From Paenibacillus_L residui (GTDB taxonomy: Bacteria > Bacillota > Bacilli > Paenibacillales > NBRC-103111), in NCBI RefSeq assembly GCF_042677205.1, contig NZ_JBHTIU010000089.1, positions 22,783-86,782 of the forward strand: a DNA stretch of 64,000 bases. The letters run 5' to 3'. Numbering within the stretch: the first letter of the stretch is position 1; every line of letters begins with the position of its first letter. Below are positions 16,742 through 26,417 of the stretch, in pieces. The position numbers were made by a program, and so were the translations under genes. The notes under the pieces were generated by a model that was not told where the DNA came from, made no database searches, and saw only the letters and a program-made list of their open reading frames with translations.

Positions 16742-17491
16742 TTAGGGACTTTTCTTAGTATCCCGACTTTCCTCTACTTCCCCGTTATATGCTTGAACGT
16801 AGTAAGGGTTGCCCTCCTCCGGAGTAATCCTCCAGAAGGGCAGCATATACTGGGTCTCCGAATCGAAGTTCGGCCCGTGATACCCCAGCTTCACATCGAC
16901 AATAACGGTTCCTTCCGGAAGATAGTTCTCCGCCAGGCTGCGAATCGCCGTATAAGCCGAGATCACCTTCTGTTCTTGCTGCTCTCCTCCTGATTGTACT
17001 TCAACATAGGCTTGTTTGTAACCTGTAATTTGCCCGTTCTCCTCATATAATTGCAAAGTCACGTCAAACAACGGTATTTTATCCACCAGTTGATTAAAGA
17101 CATACACTCCGTTGCCGCTGCGCACCGGATCGAAAGCATACTGATCGGCATACCTTACGGACGATCGGCTGGTTAATTCCCTGGCCAGGTTCTTGCTGAA
17201 CGGACTGGACCATTTAAGCGGGCTGTCTAGCGGAATCTTCTCGGCATTGCGGGAAGCTTCGTCGAATTGGACGGTAAAGCTCTTCAGCTTGGGAGCATCC
17301 TTGGGGACCTCCTCTACCTTCAATTGAATATTTTTGCTGGCAAGAAGCTTGCTCGTCTCCTCAATAATGAAAGCCGTGTCGGATTCGGTGCCCGTCTGAC
17401 CCCAGCGGGTCGTCCACAGTTGATATCCGAGCATAATGTTCAGAAAGAGAAAAGATAGAATCAGAATCGTTTTCGCCCTTCCCCAATCCAT
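16742..17491 (-). CDS. yycI: YycI (WalI), regulator of WalK
   Basis: 249 residues from MDWGRAKTILILSFLFLN. The ATG at 17491 has AAGGAG nine bases upstream; an in-frame ATG 21 bases earlier does not. One N-terminal membrane helix (~6-24) is followed by an extracytoplasmic domain. With YycH it forms a membrane complex that modulates WalK. It is separated from yycH by about 300 bases, more than usual for this operon. Confidence 0.92.
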   Translation of the reverse strand: MDWGRAKTILILSFLFLNIMLGYQLWTTRWGQTGTESDTAFIIEETSKLLASKNIQLKVEEVPKDAPKLKSFTVQFDEASRNAEKIPLDSPLKWSSPFSKNLARELTSRSSVRYADQYAFDPVRSGNGVYVFNQLVDKIPLFDVTLQLYEENGQITGYKQAYVEVQSGGEQQEQKVISAYTAIRSLAENYLPEGTVIVDVKLGYHGPNFDSETQYMLPFWRITPEEGNPYYVQAYNGEVEESRDTKKSP

Positions 17492-17792
17492 GGCCTCACG
17501 CTCCTTGTCCAACGCCTAATTTAGTCCGCCTCGTCCGGCCGTGCCCGGTCCTCGTCAAGTCCTTCTGTTTGATTACCGTTGTTACCATCGATTGCTGTTC
17601 TTATGTCCATTCCTGCCGCACAGGGCATTCCTTGGCTGCCCAACCGAAGTGTCCCTCCCCTTGACTTAACCTAAAGCTTGCAATAGCCAAATCTCTGCGC
17701 GGACCCTTCTCTTGAGCAACCTTTCAGAGAGCTTTCCCCATACTTCATAACCCTTGAAAATGCTTCTCCGGGCATTTCACCGGTTCATTTCT
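17492..17792. other. Gap between yycH and yycI
   Basis: About 300 bases where these genes normally abut. No open frame with a start signal and no clear terminator was seen. It may hold decayed sequence or an internal promoter for yycI. Confidence 0.4.
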
Positions 17793-19103
17793 CTAGCTCC
17801 CGGCCAGTTCCTCGCTCATCGGCTCCTTGAGGAACCGGTAAGTGCCGTCCTGCAGCTCTACGGCCCACTGGGGGACCAGATGGATCTTCTCATCTCCGAG
17901 AGTGGCCTGGTACGCCGGGTAGACCGCCACCGGATTTAGACCGCTCTGTTCCAGCATTGTGGCCAACGCATCTCCGCCAGGCAGACGGTACGCGCTCTTC
18001 TCCGCCAATCCGATATCCATGTTGATCATTGACCGTTCGTAGTTGGATATAACCCCTTTTTGCATGACGATCTTGATGTACCCGAAGCTGCTCTGCTCCG
18101 TATTCATCACCGGATAACCCCCGACATACTGTCTGAATTCGAACGTTTGCGGCCCGAAGGCATAATTCGGACTTACCCGGCTGAATAAATAGTCGCTGTT
18201 CCATCCCCCGTGACGGTTAATGAACTTCACCGCGTTCGTCAAATTTTCTTTCGTTTCCGCTCTGCTTTCTACCGGTACCGAGACCGGGTCCGAATAACTA
18301 AACCAATGATCCCCATTGCGGACCTGAAGCCCTCTCTTGCCGTCTGTATAAATCTGCGCCCCATCCCGCTCGAAGAGGAAGCGGGCCATTCCCGGGTCGG
18401 GAAACAGACTGCGTTTAAGCTGATCCTCTGTGAAAATATTGAAGGGCACCTTATATTGAACCATCTGCAAATCGACTGCCGGAAGATAATAGTCATGTCT
18501 GCTGTCCGGATAGTAAGCGGGAAGATGAGCCCCGAGGCCTATTTTATTTTCCAGCTCTTTGACCGTTAAGTCCGATTGAACCGCCTCGTAGACGATTTCG
18601 GGGGAATCACTCAGAAAGTACGTCTTTACTTCTTCCTTAGATTCATATATCCAGATTTTGGATATCCCTACATCCTCCACCGTAAAATCTTCCTTGATTT
18701 TCATAATGCTCTTCAAAGTCCCGACCGGCACGGCTTCCTTGAAGCGGATTTCGATACCCGGCCTTGTGTCCCGAATCAAATCCCAGTCCAGATAGGAAGC
18801 CGGAAGATTCGTGCGGCGCAAGTTTTCGAAAGAACGCTGTTTCAGCAAATCCGAGTACACCATATTATAAAATTGATGTCCGTATGGAAGTACCGTATGC
18901 TGCTTGTTTCCGAAATGGATGATCATCTGTTCGGGAAGAATGAGATCGGCCAAAGCGGCCGGCGGGCCATCCAGCCCCGAATCGACATATTCCATCTGAT
19001 TGATCGGTTCGTAATTCGGTGAGCTGTAGGCCAGCAAATAGCTTTGGACCAGGCTAGCGGCGACAAGAACAACCAGCGCAACGGTTTTAGCTTTTTCCAT
19101 CAT
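17793..19103 (-). CDS. yycH: YycH (WalH), regulator of WalK
   Basis: 436 residues with one N-terminal membrane helix (~5-26, TVALVVLVAASLVQSYLLAYS) and a large extracytoplasmic region. Its start overlaps the end of walK by 17 bases, indicating tight co-expression. YycH works with YycI at the membrane to control WalK activity. Divergent in sequence, as is typical of the family, but position and topology make the call secure. Confidence 0.93.
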   Translation of the reverse strand: MMEKAKTVALVVLVAASLVQSYLLAYSSPNYEPINQMEYVDSGLDGPPAALADLILPEQMIIHFGNKQHTVLPYGHQFYNMVYSDLLKQRSFENLRRTNLPASYLDWDLIRDTRPGIEIRFKEAVPVGTLKSIMKIKEDFTVEDVGISKIWIYESKEEVKTYFLSDSPEIVYEAVQSDLTVKELENKIGLGAHLPAYYPDSRHDYYLPAVDLQMVQYKVPFNIFTEDQLKRSLFPDPGMARFLFERDGAQIYTDGKRGLQVRNGDHWFSYSDPVSVPVESRAETKENLTNAVKFINRHGGWNSDYLFSRVSPNYAFGPQTFEFRQYVGGYPVMNTEQSSFGYIKIVMQKGVISNYERSMINMDIGLAEKSAYRLPGGDALATMLEQSGLNPVAVYPAYQATLGDEKIHLVPQWAVELQDGTYRFLKEPMSEELAGS

Positions 19104-20961
19104 GATTAGTCCCGCTTCCTTCCTCCATATAGGGAAGAGTGAAAGACACCGTCGTTCCTACATTAAATTCCGAATCTATCGCAATCGCACCGCCATGGGC
19201 TTTAATAATTTCCCGGGCAATGGACAGCCCCAGGCCTGTCCCTCCCATATTACGCGATCTTGCTTTATCTACCCGGTAGAAACGCTCGAAGATCCGCGAC
19301 AAATCCTTCTTCGGAATGCCTATTCCCGTATCCTGAATTTTAATTTCGAGCATATCATTCGGCAGCCGTTCGGCCATAATCCGAATTTGGCCGCCGTCTC
19401 CCGTATATTTAATCGCGTTGGAGACGAGGTTATCCAGTACCTGATCGATCTTGTCCCGATCCAGCCAGATCGGTGACGTATTATCACCGATAATAATCTG
19501 GATGGCGATACTGCGCTGCCGCAGCTGGAACGAGAACCGGTCAGCCACTTCATCCAGCATTTCCGTCACATGGACCTGCTCCTTCTTGAGCATCGCCTGG
19601 TTGGAATCGAGCCTGGACAGGTGAAGCAGATCCGTAACGAGCCGGATCATCCGCTCTGCTTCATTACGGGTCACCCCTACGAATTTCCTGGCCAACTGCG
19701 GTTCGTCTATAGCCCCGTCATCCAAAGCCTCCAGGTAGCTCTTGAGCGTGGTCAGCGGCGTCCTTAACTCATGAGATACGTTGGCGACGAACTCCCGGCG
19801 GGACTGCTCCAGCTCCTCCTGCTCCGTCACGTCATGGAGCACGACAATCGTTCCGGTCGTCCCCTTCTCCCGGCTGTGAACCGAAGTGAAGGTTGCTCTT
19901 ACCTTACGGCTCTCTTCCGACTCCTGAGGGTGAATCTCGATCAGATGGGTAACCTCCTCGCCACGCGCGCCGGGAAGTGCCAGCTGCTTGGGAAGTCCCA
20001 GCAGTTCGTATAAATCCTTGCCGTCCGCCGGCTGGTTGTTCAGCTGAAGCATTTCTCTCGCCCGGCGATTGATGACGATCACCCGGTCCTGCTCGTCTGT
20101 AGCCACGACTCCGTCACTCATGCTCGTCAAGACGGAGGCCAGCTTCTCCTTCTCTTCTTCATTCACGGACAGCGCTTCCTTCAGACGATTCGTCATATCG
20201 TTGAAGGCACGGCTCAACTGGCCGATCTCGTCGTGGCTCCATATTTTGACCTGGTGGTCGAAGTTCCCCCGGGCAACGGACGACACCTGCCGGGTGATTT
20301 CTTTAATCGGGCTCGTAATCGTGTGGGCCAGAATAATTCCGAGAAGAATCGTCATGGCGAGCGCAATTAAAATACCGGACATGAAAATCTGCTTGATCCG
20401 GTTGATCGTGTCGAAGATATCTTCCATGGAAGAGACAATATAGACCGCTCCGATGACCTTGTTTTCCTCGCTGACGGGCATGGCGATCACTTTCTTCCGT
20501 TTCCCGTCCACATCCGTCAGGATCCGCTCATTATCTTTGTCCTTAATATTCTGCAGGGCGCGGCTGACGACCTGCTGGGTATTCTTCTGCCCGATGATGG
20601 AACGGGGATACTGGTCCGATGCGCTGATGACGGTTCCGTTGGAGTTGATGATCTGAATCTCCACGTTGCTTACCTTGTACCAGTTATTGACCGTTTGGTT
20701 CAGCCGGTCGTTAATCGTCTTACCGTCTTCCGGCTTCGTTCCGGAATCGGCATTCTCCTGGTTGTCCAGCAGAACGGGCTTCACCAGATCGGACAACAGC
20801 ATGGCCTGGTAATTCAGAGATTCCGAGAAGTTATTCATGAATGAGGTTTCCATCGCCTTGATGAAATAGATGCCGATCAACTGCATGGCGAATAAGATTA
20901 GCAGTACATAGATGATGATCAGCTTCATCTGAATCGTTCGGAAGAACCGGATTCCTATCAT
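19087..20961 (-). CDS. walK: WalK (YycG) sensor histidine kinase
   Basis: 624 residues. Two membrane helices (~13-33 and ~192-213) flank an extracellular Cache-like domain. Then come HAMP (~214-266), PAS (~270-380), HisKA with phospho-acceptor His397 (VSHELRTPL), and HATPase_c (N box SNAIKYT, DTGIGIP, GGTGLGLSI). It senses cell-wall synthesis status and phosphorylates WalR. The ATG directly follows the walR stop (TAA-ATG). In the PAS domain, Asp283, His376 and Glu380 fit the zinc site described for S. aureus WalK, but the first His is replaced by Ser280. Confidence 0.97.
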   Translation of the reverse strand: MIGIRFFRTIQMKLIIIYVLLILFAMQLIGIYFIKAMETSFMNNFSESLNYQAMLLSDLVKPVLLDNQENADSGTKPEDGKTINDRLNQTVNNWYKVSNVEIQIINSNGTVISASDQYPRSIIGQKNTQQVVSRALQNIKDKDNERILTDVDGKRKKVIAMPVSEENKVIGAVYIVSSMEDIFDTINRIKQIFMSGILIALAMTILLGIILAHTITSPIKEITRQVSSVARGNFDHQVKIWSHDEIGQLSRAFNDMTNRLKEALSVNEEEKEKLASVLTSMSDGVVATDEQDRVIVINRRAREMLQLNNQPADGKDLYELLGLPKQLALPGARGEEVTHLIEIHPQESEESRKVRATFTSVHSREKGTTGTIVVLHDVTEQEELEQSRREFVANVSHELRTPLTTLKSYLEALDDGAIDEPQLARKFVGVTRNEAERMIRLVTDLLHLSRLDSNQAMLKKEQVHVTEMLDEVADRFSFQLRQRSIAIQIIIGDNTSPIWLDRDKIDQVLDNLVSNAIKYTGDGGQIRIMAERLPNDMLEIKIQDTGIGIPKKDLSRIFERFYRVDKARSRNMGGTGLGLSIAREIIKAHGGAIAIDSEFNVGTTVSFTLPYMEEGSGTNHDGKS

Positions 20962-21678
20962 TTACAGTCCCCCTGCTTTAGGGTTCCTCATTACGTAGCC
21001 TAATCCTCTTCTCGTCGTAATATATTCCGGACGGCTGGGCTCGTCTTCTATCTTCTCACGCAGCCTGCGAATCGTGACATCCACGGTGCGGACATCCCCA
21101 TAGTAGTCATACCCCCACACCGCCTGAAGCAAATGCTCGCGGGTCATGACCTTCCCCGTATTCCGCGCCATATATTGAATCAGCTCGAATTCCCGATGGG
21201 TCAAATCCAGCGGCATACCGTCTTTATACACGACATACATGTCGTTATCGATTAGCAGTCTGTGTATGCGTATTCCTTCCTGATCGGACGTTCCCTGCTT
21301 CTCAGGCTCATTCTTGGCCTGCCGCCGCAGGTGAGCCTTGACTCTGGCCAGAAGCTCCCGGGTTCCGAACGGCTTCGTGACATAATCGTCCGCCCCCATC
21401 TCCAGCCCCAGCACTTTATCCAGCTCCGTATCCTTGGCTGTCAGCATAATGATCGGGGTGTCCTTCCTGTTGCGGACTTCCCGGCACACATCCATGCCAT
21501 CCTTAACGGGCAGCATCAGATCGAGCAGTATCAAATCCGGGTTCTCTGTCATAGCCAGTTCTACGGCGGTTCCCCCGTCATAGGCACAGATTACCTCGTA
21601 GCCTTCCTTCTCCAAATTAAATTTCAGTATATCGGCAATCGGTTGTTCGTCATCCACTACCAAAATTTTTCCAAACAA
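20962..21678 (-). CDS. walR: WalR (YycF) OmpR-family response regulator
   Basis: 238 residues. The receiver domain (~1-115) has Asp9/Asp10, phospho-acceptor Asp53 (LLDLMLP), the Thr in MLTAKD and the Lys in VTKPF. A winged-helix DNA-binding domain (~135-233, DYYGDVRTVDVTIRRLREKIE) follows. It is the essential regulator of autolysin and wall-metabolism genes. First gene of walR-walK-yycH-yycI, preceded by about 260 bases before the M23 peptidase gene. Confidence 0.97.
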   Translation of the reverse strand: MFGKILVVDDEQPIADILKFNLEKEGYEVICAYDGGTAVELAMTENPDLILLDLMLPVKDGMDVCREVRNRKDTPIIMLTAKDTELDKVLGLEMGADDYVTKPFGTRELLARVKAHLRRQAKNEPEKQGTSDQEGIRIHRLLIDNDMYVVYKDGMPLDLTHREFELIQYMARNTGKVMTREHLLQAVWGYDYYGDVRTVDVTIRRLREKIEDEPSRPEYITTRRGLGYVMRNPKAGGL

Positions 21679-21787
21679 CGATACTCACCTCATACTTTCT
21701 ATCGACATTTAGAAATCCGGTGAATCTTGGGACGGAAGAAGCTGCCGGTGCAGCCTTCTACTGTTCCTCGTTTTATCTCCTATTCCA

Positions 21788-21876
21788 AGGATAAACGGCT
21801 ATCGCCGTCCCTCGTTCAAGGACGTGCAGGTTCTCGATGAAAATAAGAACGGAGTAAGCAACTTTCTTATATTTTA
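21788..21876. repeat. Dispersed hairpin repeat B with T-rich tail
   Basis: It contains GGATAAACGGCTATCGCCGT, whose core ACGGC-TATC-GCCGT is a perfect hairpin, and ends with CTTTCTTATATTTTAAC. The same hairpin occurs at 38442 and 51976, and the tail recurs at 36502, 38912 and 52046. Here it sits between walR and the M23 gene. Confidence 0.7.
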
Positions 21877-21925
21877 ACAAAAAATAGGCAGAACAGCGAA
21901 CTCGTTTAGTCCGTGCCTGCCTATT
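21877..21925 (-). terminator. Terminator of the M23 peptidase gene
   Basis: On the minus strand, AATAGGCAG pairs with CTGCCTATT, followed by TTTTTGTT, just beyond the stop codon of the M23 gene. Confidence 0.8.
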
Positions 21926-21938
21926 CCGATCCTAGTAA

Positions 21939-23585
21939 TTATTGGTTAAGATATTTGATCGGGTTCTCTACCGTCCCGTTATTAATAATTTCGAAATGCA
22001 GATGGACCCCGGTAGAGTCGCCGGTACTGCCCATATACCCGATCTTCTCGCCTTTCTCCACGATATCGCCGGCCGATACGTCAATCTTGCTCATATGGCC
22101 GTATAATGTTTTGTACCCATTCTTATGATCAATAATCACATAATTGCCGTAATCGTATTTGTAGCCCGCAGCTTCGACGGTTCCGTTATCTGCAGCGAGA
22201 ATATTTTTCTTGCTGGAAGTAATGTCTATCCCTTTATGTAGCTTACCCCAACGCTTGCCGAATCCGCTCGACACATTCGGAGAAACAACAGGCCAAGCAA
22301 AATTTCCGGTGCCTTCCCCAAGAATAACCTTGGTTCCCTTCTTGACCACTGCCTTGACCGGCTCACTGATCATCTCTTCGTTAATGATCTCTTCCTCCCG
22401 CATCTGTCCGTTGACTTTCGTAATGCTGAAGGTGACTAGCTTCATTCCGTTAACGCCGGGCGTAATCGTTTCGACTTCTCCCAGCTTCATCTCATCATCG
22501 GTAATAACCTCGGTATCATACTGTACTTCTTGCTGCTCGACCAGCTTCTCCACGGTCTTGACCGAAAGCTTCGGCTCCAGAACCGTCAAATTAAGAACGT
22601 CGCCTTCCGTTATCCGGTCGTTCACAATCCAAGGGTTATTCTCATAAATAACATCCTGGGAAATCTTGAATCGGTGTGCAATACAGGAGACACAATCTCC
22701 CTTGACCACTGTATACATCGTCGGAGTGGCATTGCCCGTTTCTAACGTTGCCTGCACTTCGTCGGGGTTCATCACTTGTTCCGGCTCGACCTTCATCGTA
22801 ACCAGATCAACATTCTGCAGGAAGGACGCCTCCTGAAGCTCGCTTTGCCCCGGAGCCAAGTCGCTGTCCTCCGGTTCGGCAGAGAGAGCGGTGACTTCAC
22901 CGGATTCCTTCTTCTGCTCTCCCGTATACTTGCTCATAATTCGCTGAAGGACCTCTTCCGCCGTATCCTTATCCTTGACGATCGCCACCGGATCGCCATC
23001 TACCTTCACTTGAACCCCTACCGCTTCGGGAACCAACAGCTCATCCAGCTTGCGGAGAGTTTCCTCGTTGTCAAAGGGTTTCTTGAAAGCCCTTTCATGC
23101 CGTAATGTTATGTCGTTTGTATTAAGAACCATGTGAACATCCTGGGAATTCTGCTCCAGTTTCTTGTATTTCTCCAGCTTCAGATCCTCGACTAGCTGAG
23201 GATCGCTCACGGTTCCGACTTGAACGTCTTTCATATAGACATCATATACGTCCAGCGTATTCATTTGAACGTAATAATTGCCCCCGACGGTGATTCCCGC
23301 CAATAGTCCGAAAGCCCCAACACCCTTGGCAATTTGAATCCGATAATCCCGTATGCGGGACATAAGACCGACTGGCCGCTGCATCGCAGTATTTTCTGTA
23401 GAAGACGGATATGATTTCGCTATAGTTTGAGAAGCTGGCTCAAGCGCAGCTGTGGAATTCGATTTCTTATTGCTCAAGATGGCATCGATCTTGCCAGTCA
23501 AGCTCTTGAATCGGATCTTCGAGCCGACCTGTTGCACGTTGGCCCATTTCTCCTTGATCCAATTTTTCATCTTGGAAACTGTCAT
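21939..23585 (-). CDS. M23-family peptidoglycan endopeptidase with LysM and G5 domains
   Basis: 548 residues. A basic cytoplasmic N-terminus is followed by a membrane anchor (~88-106, GVGAFGLLAGITVGGNYYV), a LysM-like wall-binding domain (~291-335, YTVVKGDCVSCIAHRFKIS), a G5 domain (~345-425), and a C-terminal M23 domain (~430-545) with HKGIDI and HLHFE zinc/catalytic residues. Such enzymes cleave peptide bonds in peptidoglycan cross-links outside the membrane. It is upstream of walR, and membership of the Wal regulon would fit but is not shown. Confidence 0.93.
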   Translation of the reverse strand: MTVSKMKNWIKEKWANVQQVGSKIRFKSLTGKIDAILSNKKSNSTAALEPASQTIAKSYPSSTENTAMQRPVGLMSRIRDYRIQIAKGVGAFGLLAGITVGGNYYVQMNTLDVYDVYMKDVQVGTVSDPQLVEDLKLEKYKKLEQNSQDVHMVLNTNDITLRHERAFKKPFDNEETLRKLDELLVPEAVGVQVKVDGDPVAIVKDKDTAEEVLQRIMSKYTGEQKKESGEVTALSAEPEDSDLAPGQSELQEASFLQNVDLVTMKVEPEQVMNPDEVQATLETGNATPTMYTVVKGDCVSCIAHRFKISQDVIYENNPWIVNDRITEGDVLNLTVLEPKLSVKTVEKLVEQQEVQYDTEVITDDEMKLGEVETITPGVNGMKLVTFSITKVNGQMREEEIINEEMISEPVKAVVKKGTKVILGEGTGNFAWPVVSPNVSSGFGKRWGKLHKGIDITSSKKNILAADNGTVEAAGYKYDYGNYVIIDHKNGYKTLYGHMSKIDVSAGDIVEKGEKIGYMGSTGDSTGVHLHFEIINNGTVENPIKYLNQ

Positions 23586-23769
23586 GATTCTCTCCTCTTA
23601 AGTCCTGAATTAACTTTAACCATTTTGTAACCAAATAGCCTTACGTACCAGGTTAAAGGAAAATAGTTCTTTTACACTGTACCACAGGTCGCTGCTTTTT
23701 TTCAACCTGCTGGATCAGAACGTGTCGGAATTAGCGAAATCATGCCCGTTTCCTCTTATATGCAGGGTG

Positions 23770-24372
23770 TCAATACTTCTGTAATATCTCCATTAGTTGA
23801 CTATATTCTTCCGGCTTTAATGTTTTTTCGACAATTTTTTTAATTTCCGACATTTCCTCCTCCGTAATTCCCCCTTCCATCATAGCCGATATGGTCTGCA
23901 AGTCCTCAGCGGGCAAGCTCGCCATATAGGCAAAAATCTTTTTCTTGTCTTCCTCATTCAATTGATCCTTCTTCGAAGATAAATCATCGGGAGAGATGAT
24001 GACTTCGCTTTTGCCGGCGTTCGACTGCTGTCCCAGCCCGCTCCCGCTTTGGCCGAATACGGGCACGGCGTCCGTTGAGGACTCCTGGGAATCCGGAGTT
24101 GAGAGATCGGAACCCTCCGTTTCCTCTGCCGGCGGCTTCTGGCCAGCTTCCTTACGGGTGTCTCCTCCTTGTGTCATAGACTCGAAGTCTCCCGCGACAC
24201 TGCCGATCAAATCGGAAAACGTCACGAACGAGCCTTCTATGGGAATGTTGAAGTGAGAGATCAGCTTATCGACATAAGTATGAACAATCGTCCAAGTAAA
24301 GTACAACGTAAATCCCGAAGCGATAGCCGCAATCAACAGGGTACGGCTTAAATGGACAATAAATTTGGTCAT
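23770..24372 (-). CDS. Hypothetical single-span membrane protein
   Basis: 200 residues. One membrane helix (~9-30, TLLIAAIASGFTLYFTWTIV) is followed by a low-complexity Ser/Glu/Gly linker (~75-140) and a charged helical C-terminal domain (~140-200, EEDKKKIFAYMASLPAEDLQTISAMMEGGITEEEM). No catalytic motif. It lies alone between the M23 gene and a repeat-rich region. Conserved membrane proteins of this form are seen in Paenibacillus, but the function is unknown. Confidence 0.75.
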   Translation of the reverse strand: MTKFIVHLSRTLLIAAIASGFTLYFTWTIVHTYVDKLISHFNIPIEGSFVTFSDLIGSVAGDFESMTQGGDTRKEAGQKPPAEETEGSDLSTPDSQESSTDAVPVFGQSGSGLGQQSNAGKSEVIISPDDLSSKKDQLNEEDKKKIFAYMASLPAEDLQTISAMMEGGITEEEMSEIKKIVEKTLKPEEYSQLMEILQKY

Positions 24373-24449
24373 GGTTGGTTCCTCCTATCCATCCGGTGTG
24401 CCTACTTTCCAGTATTGACGGAACGGAAACGGATATAACCCGAAACTAT

Positions 24450-24601
24450 AAAAAAAGCCCCTAACGGAGCCTTCTCGAAGATGAATAACCCGGTATTTAA
24501 GGTAGCTTTTTATGCCAATAGAAATCTTTTTTACATCGTATTAACGCTGTAAAGAACTTAAAGATTCCTATGTGGTAAAAAAAGCTCCTAGCGGAGCCTT
24601 T
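24450..24601 (-). repeat. Dispersed structured repeat A, one full and one partial copy
   Basis: The full copy (24450-24576) has the opening A-run with GCCCC-TAAC-GGAGC, the CTTTTTATGCCAATAG arm and the closing AGATTCCTATGTGG. A truncated second copy keeps only the terminator hairpin (GCTCC-TAGC-GGAGC). Confidence 0.8.
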
Positions 24602-24674
24602 TACTTGAACGTCTATCTTGAAAATCCGTCTATTTTACCGTCTGCAGGCATCGTTGCTACCGCGGAGCGGCACG

Positions 24675-24957
24675 TCTAACTGGATTTTGTACAGGTAGAT
24701 TCAAGCGAATGGGCGAAAATGATCAAACTAACTGGATAAACTACAGTTAAAATGGGCAACTTTAGGCGAAACGGCTGTTTTGGCGCAAACTAACTGTAGG
24801 TTTTCCAGTTAGTTTCCATATTTCTTCCGAATATAGAAATCTAACTGTATGAAATCCATTTAGTTTTCAAATTTCATACTATTGAAGCAATTCAACTCTA
24901 TTCTACCTTGAAAATCCATCCATTTGCTTGAATCTACCTACATAAAATACAGTTAAA
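24675..24957. repeat. Large imperfect palindrome (MITE-like)
   Basis: The outer arms (about 24675-24714 and 24920-24957) are imperfect inverted copies sharing GGTAGATTCAAGC and the CTAACTG..TTTT pattern. Inner arms also pair (AAACTAACTGGAT..TACAGTT against its counterpart near 24841-24875), and the centre holds the perfect palindrome ACTAACTG..CAGTTAGT (24790-24814). No transposase. The whole segment could fold into one long hairpin. Confidence 0.7.
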
Positions 24958-25081
24958 TCATCTTTCCTCCTAGAAAGCGATGGTTTCTCCACGGGAATAT
25001 CTATGCCCAGCCTTATATTTCGCCAGTCACATCAAACCTTCGGACCGGTTTTCACTTTGCGGAAGTTATAACTCCTATACT

Positions 25082-25117
25082 AAAAAACCCCGAATGCCGG
25101 CGCATTCGGAGTTTTTC
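25082..25117 (-). terminator. Terminator of purA (bidirectional)
   Basis: CCGAATGC-CGGC-GCATTCGG with an A-run on one side and T5 on the other, directly beyond the purA stop. Confidence 0.9.
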
Positions 25118-25130
25118 CCTCATAATATCC

Positions 25131-26417
25131 CTATCTATAAATGGGACGGACCAAATTCGTCTGCTCCCGATTGCGTCCCACCGAGAAAATAACGAGCGGA
25201 ACTCCGGTTAATTCCGAGATTCTCTCCGCATATCTTCTGGCATTGGCCGGAAGATCGTCCAGTGAACGGGCCTGCGAAATGTCTTCCTGCCACCCCGGCA
25301 GCTCTTCGTAGACCGCCTCGCACTCTGCCAGCATGTTCAAATTCGCCGGATAAGTCTCCAGAAGCTCCCCGCGGTACTTATAGGCGGTACAGATCTTTAC
25401 CGTATCCAACCCGCTCAGCACGTCCAGCGAATTGAGCGACAGCCCGGTAAGCCCGCTTACCCTTCTCGCATGCCGCACTACAACGCTGTCGAACCAGCCG
25501 ACACGGCGCGGACGGCCGGTTGTCGTCCCGTATTCATTGCCGGTTTCGCGAATTTGATCCCCGATTGCATCGTGGAGCTCCGTCGGAAACGGACCGTCTC
25601 CAACCCGCGTCGTATAAGACTTGGCCACACCAATGACTTGGTTGATTCTCGTAGGGCCGACACCGGAGCCGATGCACACCCCGCCGGCCGTCGGATTAGA
25701 CGACGTCACGAAAGGATAGGTGCCTTGATCCAGGTCCAGCATAACCCCCTGCGCCCCTTCAAAAAGCACCTTCTTGTTCAAATCAATAGCGTCGTTCAGC
25801 ACAACGGAAGTATCCGCCACATAAAGTCTGATCACTTCCGCATACTCGAGATATTCCTTGAGAATCGAATCTGCGTCCAGACCTTGGCGTCCGTACACGC
25901 GCTCGATAACATCGTTCTTCTCCTTCACCAGCCGGCGCAGCTTGGTCTCGAACTGCTGCCGATCCATCAGATCCGCAATCCGGATGCCGTTCCTCCCGGC
26001 CTTATCCATATAGCAAGGTCCAATTCCTTTGCGGGTGGTGCCGATTTTGTTCGGCCCTTTGCGCTCTTCCTCTAATTCGTCAAGCAGCAGATGATAAGGC
26101 ATAATCAGATGAGCCCGGTCGCTTATTTTCAAATTATCGGTCGTAAATCCATTGTCATGAATGTACTGAATTTCCTCAATCAATGCAGCCGGATTAATCA
26201 CCATTCCGTTGCCGATCACACAGACTTTATCACTATAGAAAATTCCGGAAGGAATCAAGTGCAGCTTATACTTCTTTCCGTTGATAAGAATCGTGTGGCC
26301 GGCATTGTTACCTCCCTGGTATCTTGCCACCACTTCAGCCGATTCAGCCAGGAAGTCGGTTATTTTCCCTTTACCTTCGTCCCCCCACTGGGTTCCGACA
26401 ACTACAACGGTCGACAT
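25131..26417 (-). CDS. purA: Adenylosuccinate synthetase
   Basis: 428 residues. It catalyses GTP-dependent condensation of IMP with aspartate, the first step from IMP to AMP. The N-terminal GTP/IMP loop (MSTVVVVGTQWGDEGKGK), NNAGHT, the IMP-binding GTTRKGIGP and RPRRVGWFD are all present. The ATG at 26417 has GGAGG ten bases upstream; a TTG two codons earlier is too close to it. It has its own terminator, and the gap to dnaB suggests its own promoter. Confidence 0.98.
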   Translation of the reverse strand: MSTVVVVGTQWGDEGKGKITDFLAESAEVVARYQGGNNAGHTILINGKKYKLHLIPSGIFYSDKVCVIGNGMVINPAALIEEIQYIHDNGFTTDNLKISDRAHLIMPYHLLLDELEEERKGPNKIGTTRKGIGPCYMDKAGRNGIRIADLMDRQQFETKLRRLVKEKNDVIERVYGRQGLDADSILKEYLEYAEVIRLYVADTSVVLNDAIDLNKKVLFEGAQGVMLDLDQGTYPFVTSSNPTAGGVCIGSGVGPTRINQVIGVAKSYTTRVGDGPFPTELHDAIGDQIRETGNEYGTTTGRPRRVGWFDSVVVRHARRVSGLTGLSLNSLDVLSGLDTVKICTAYKYRGELLETYPANLNMLAECEAVYEELPGWQEDISQARSLDDLPANARRYAERISELTGVPLVIFSVGRNREQTNLVRPIYR

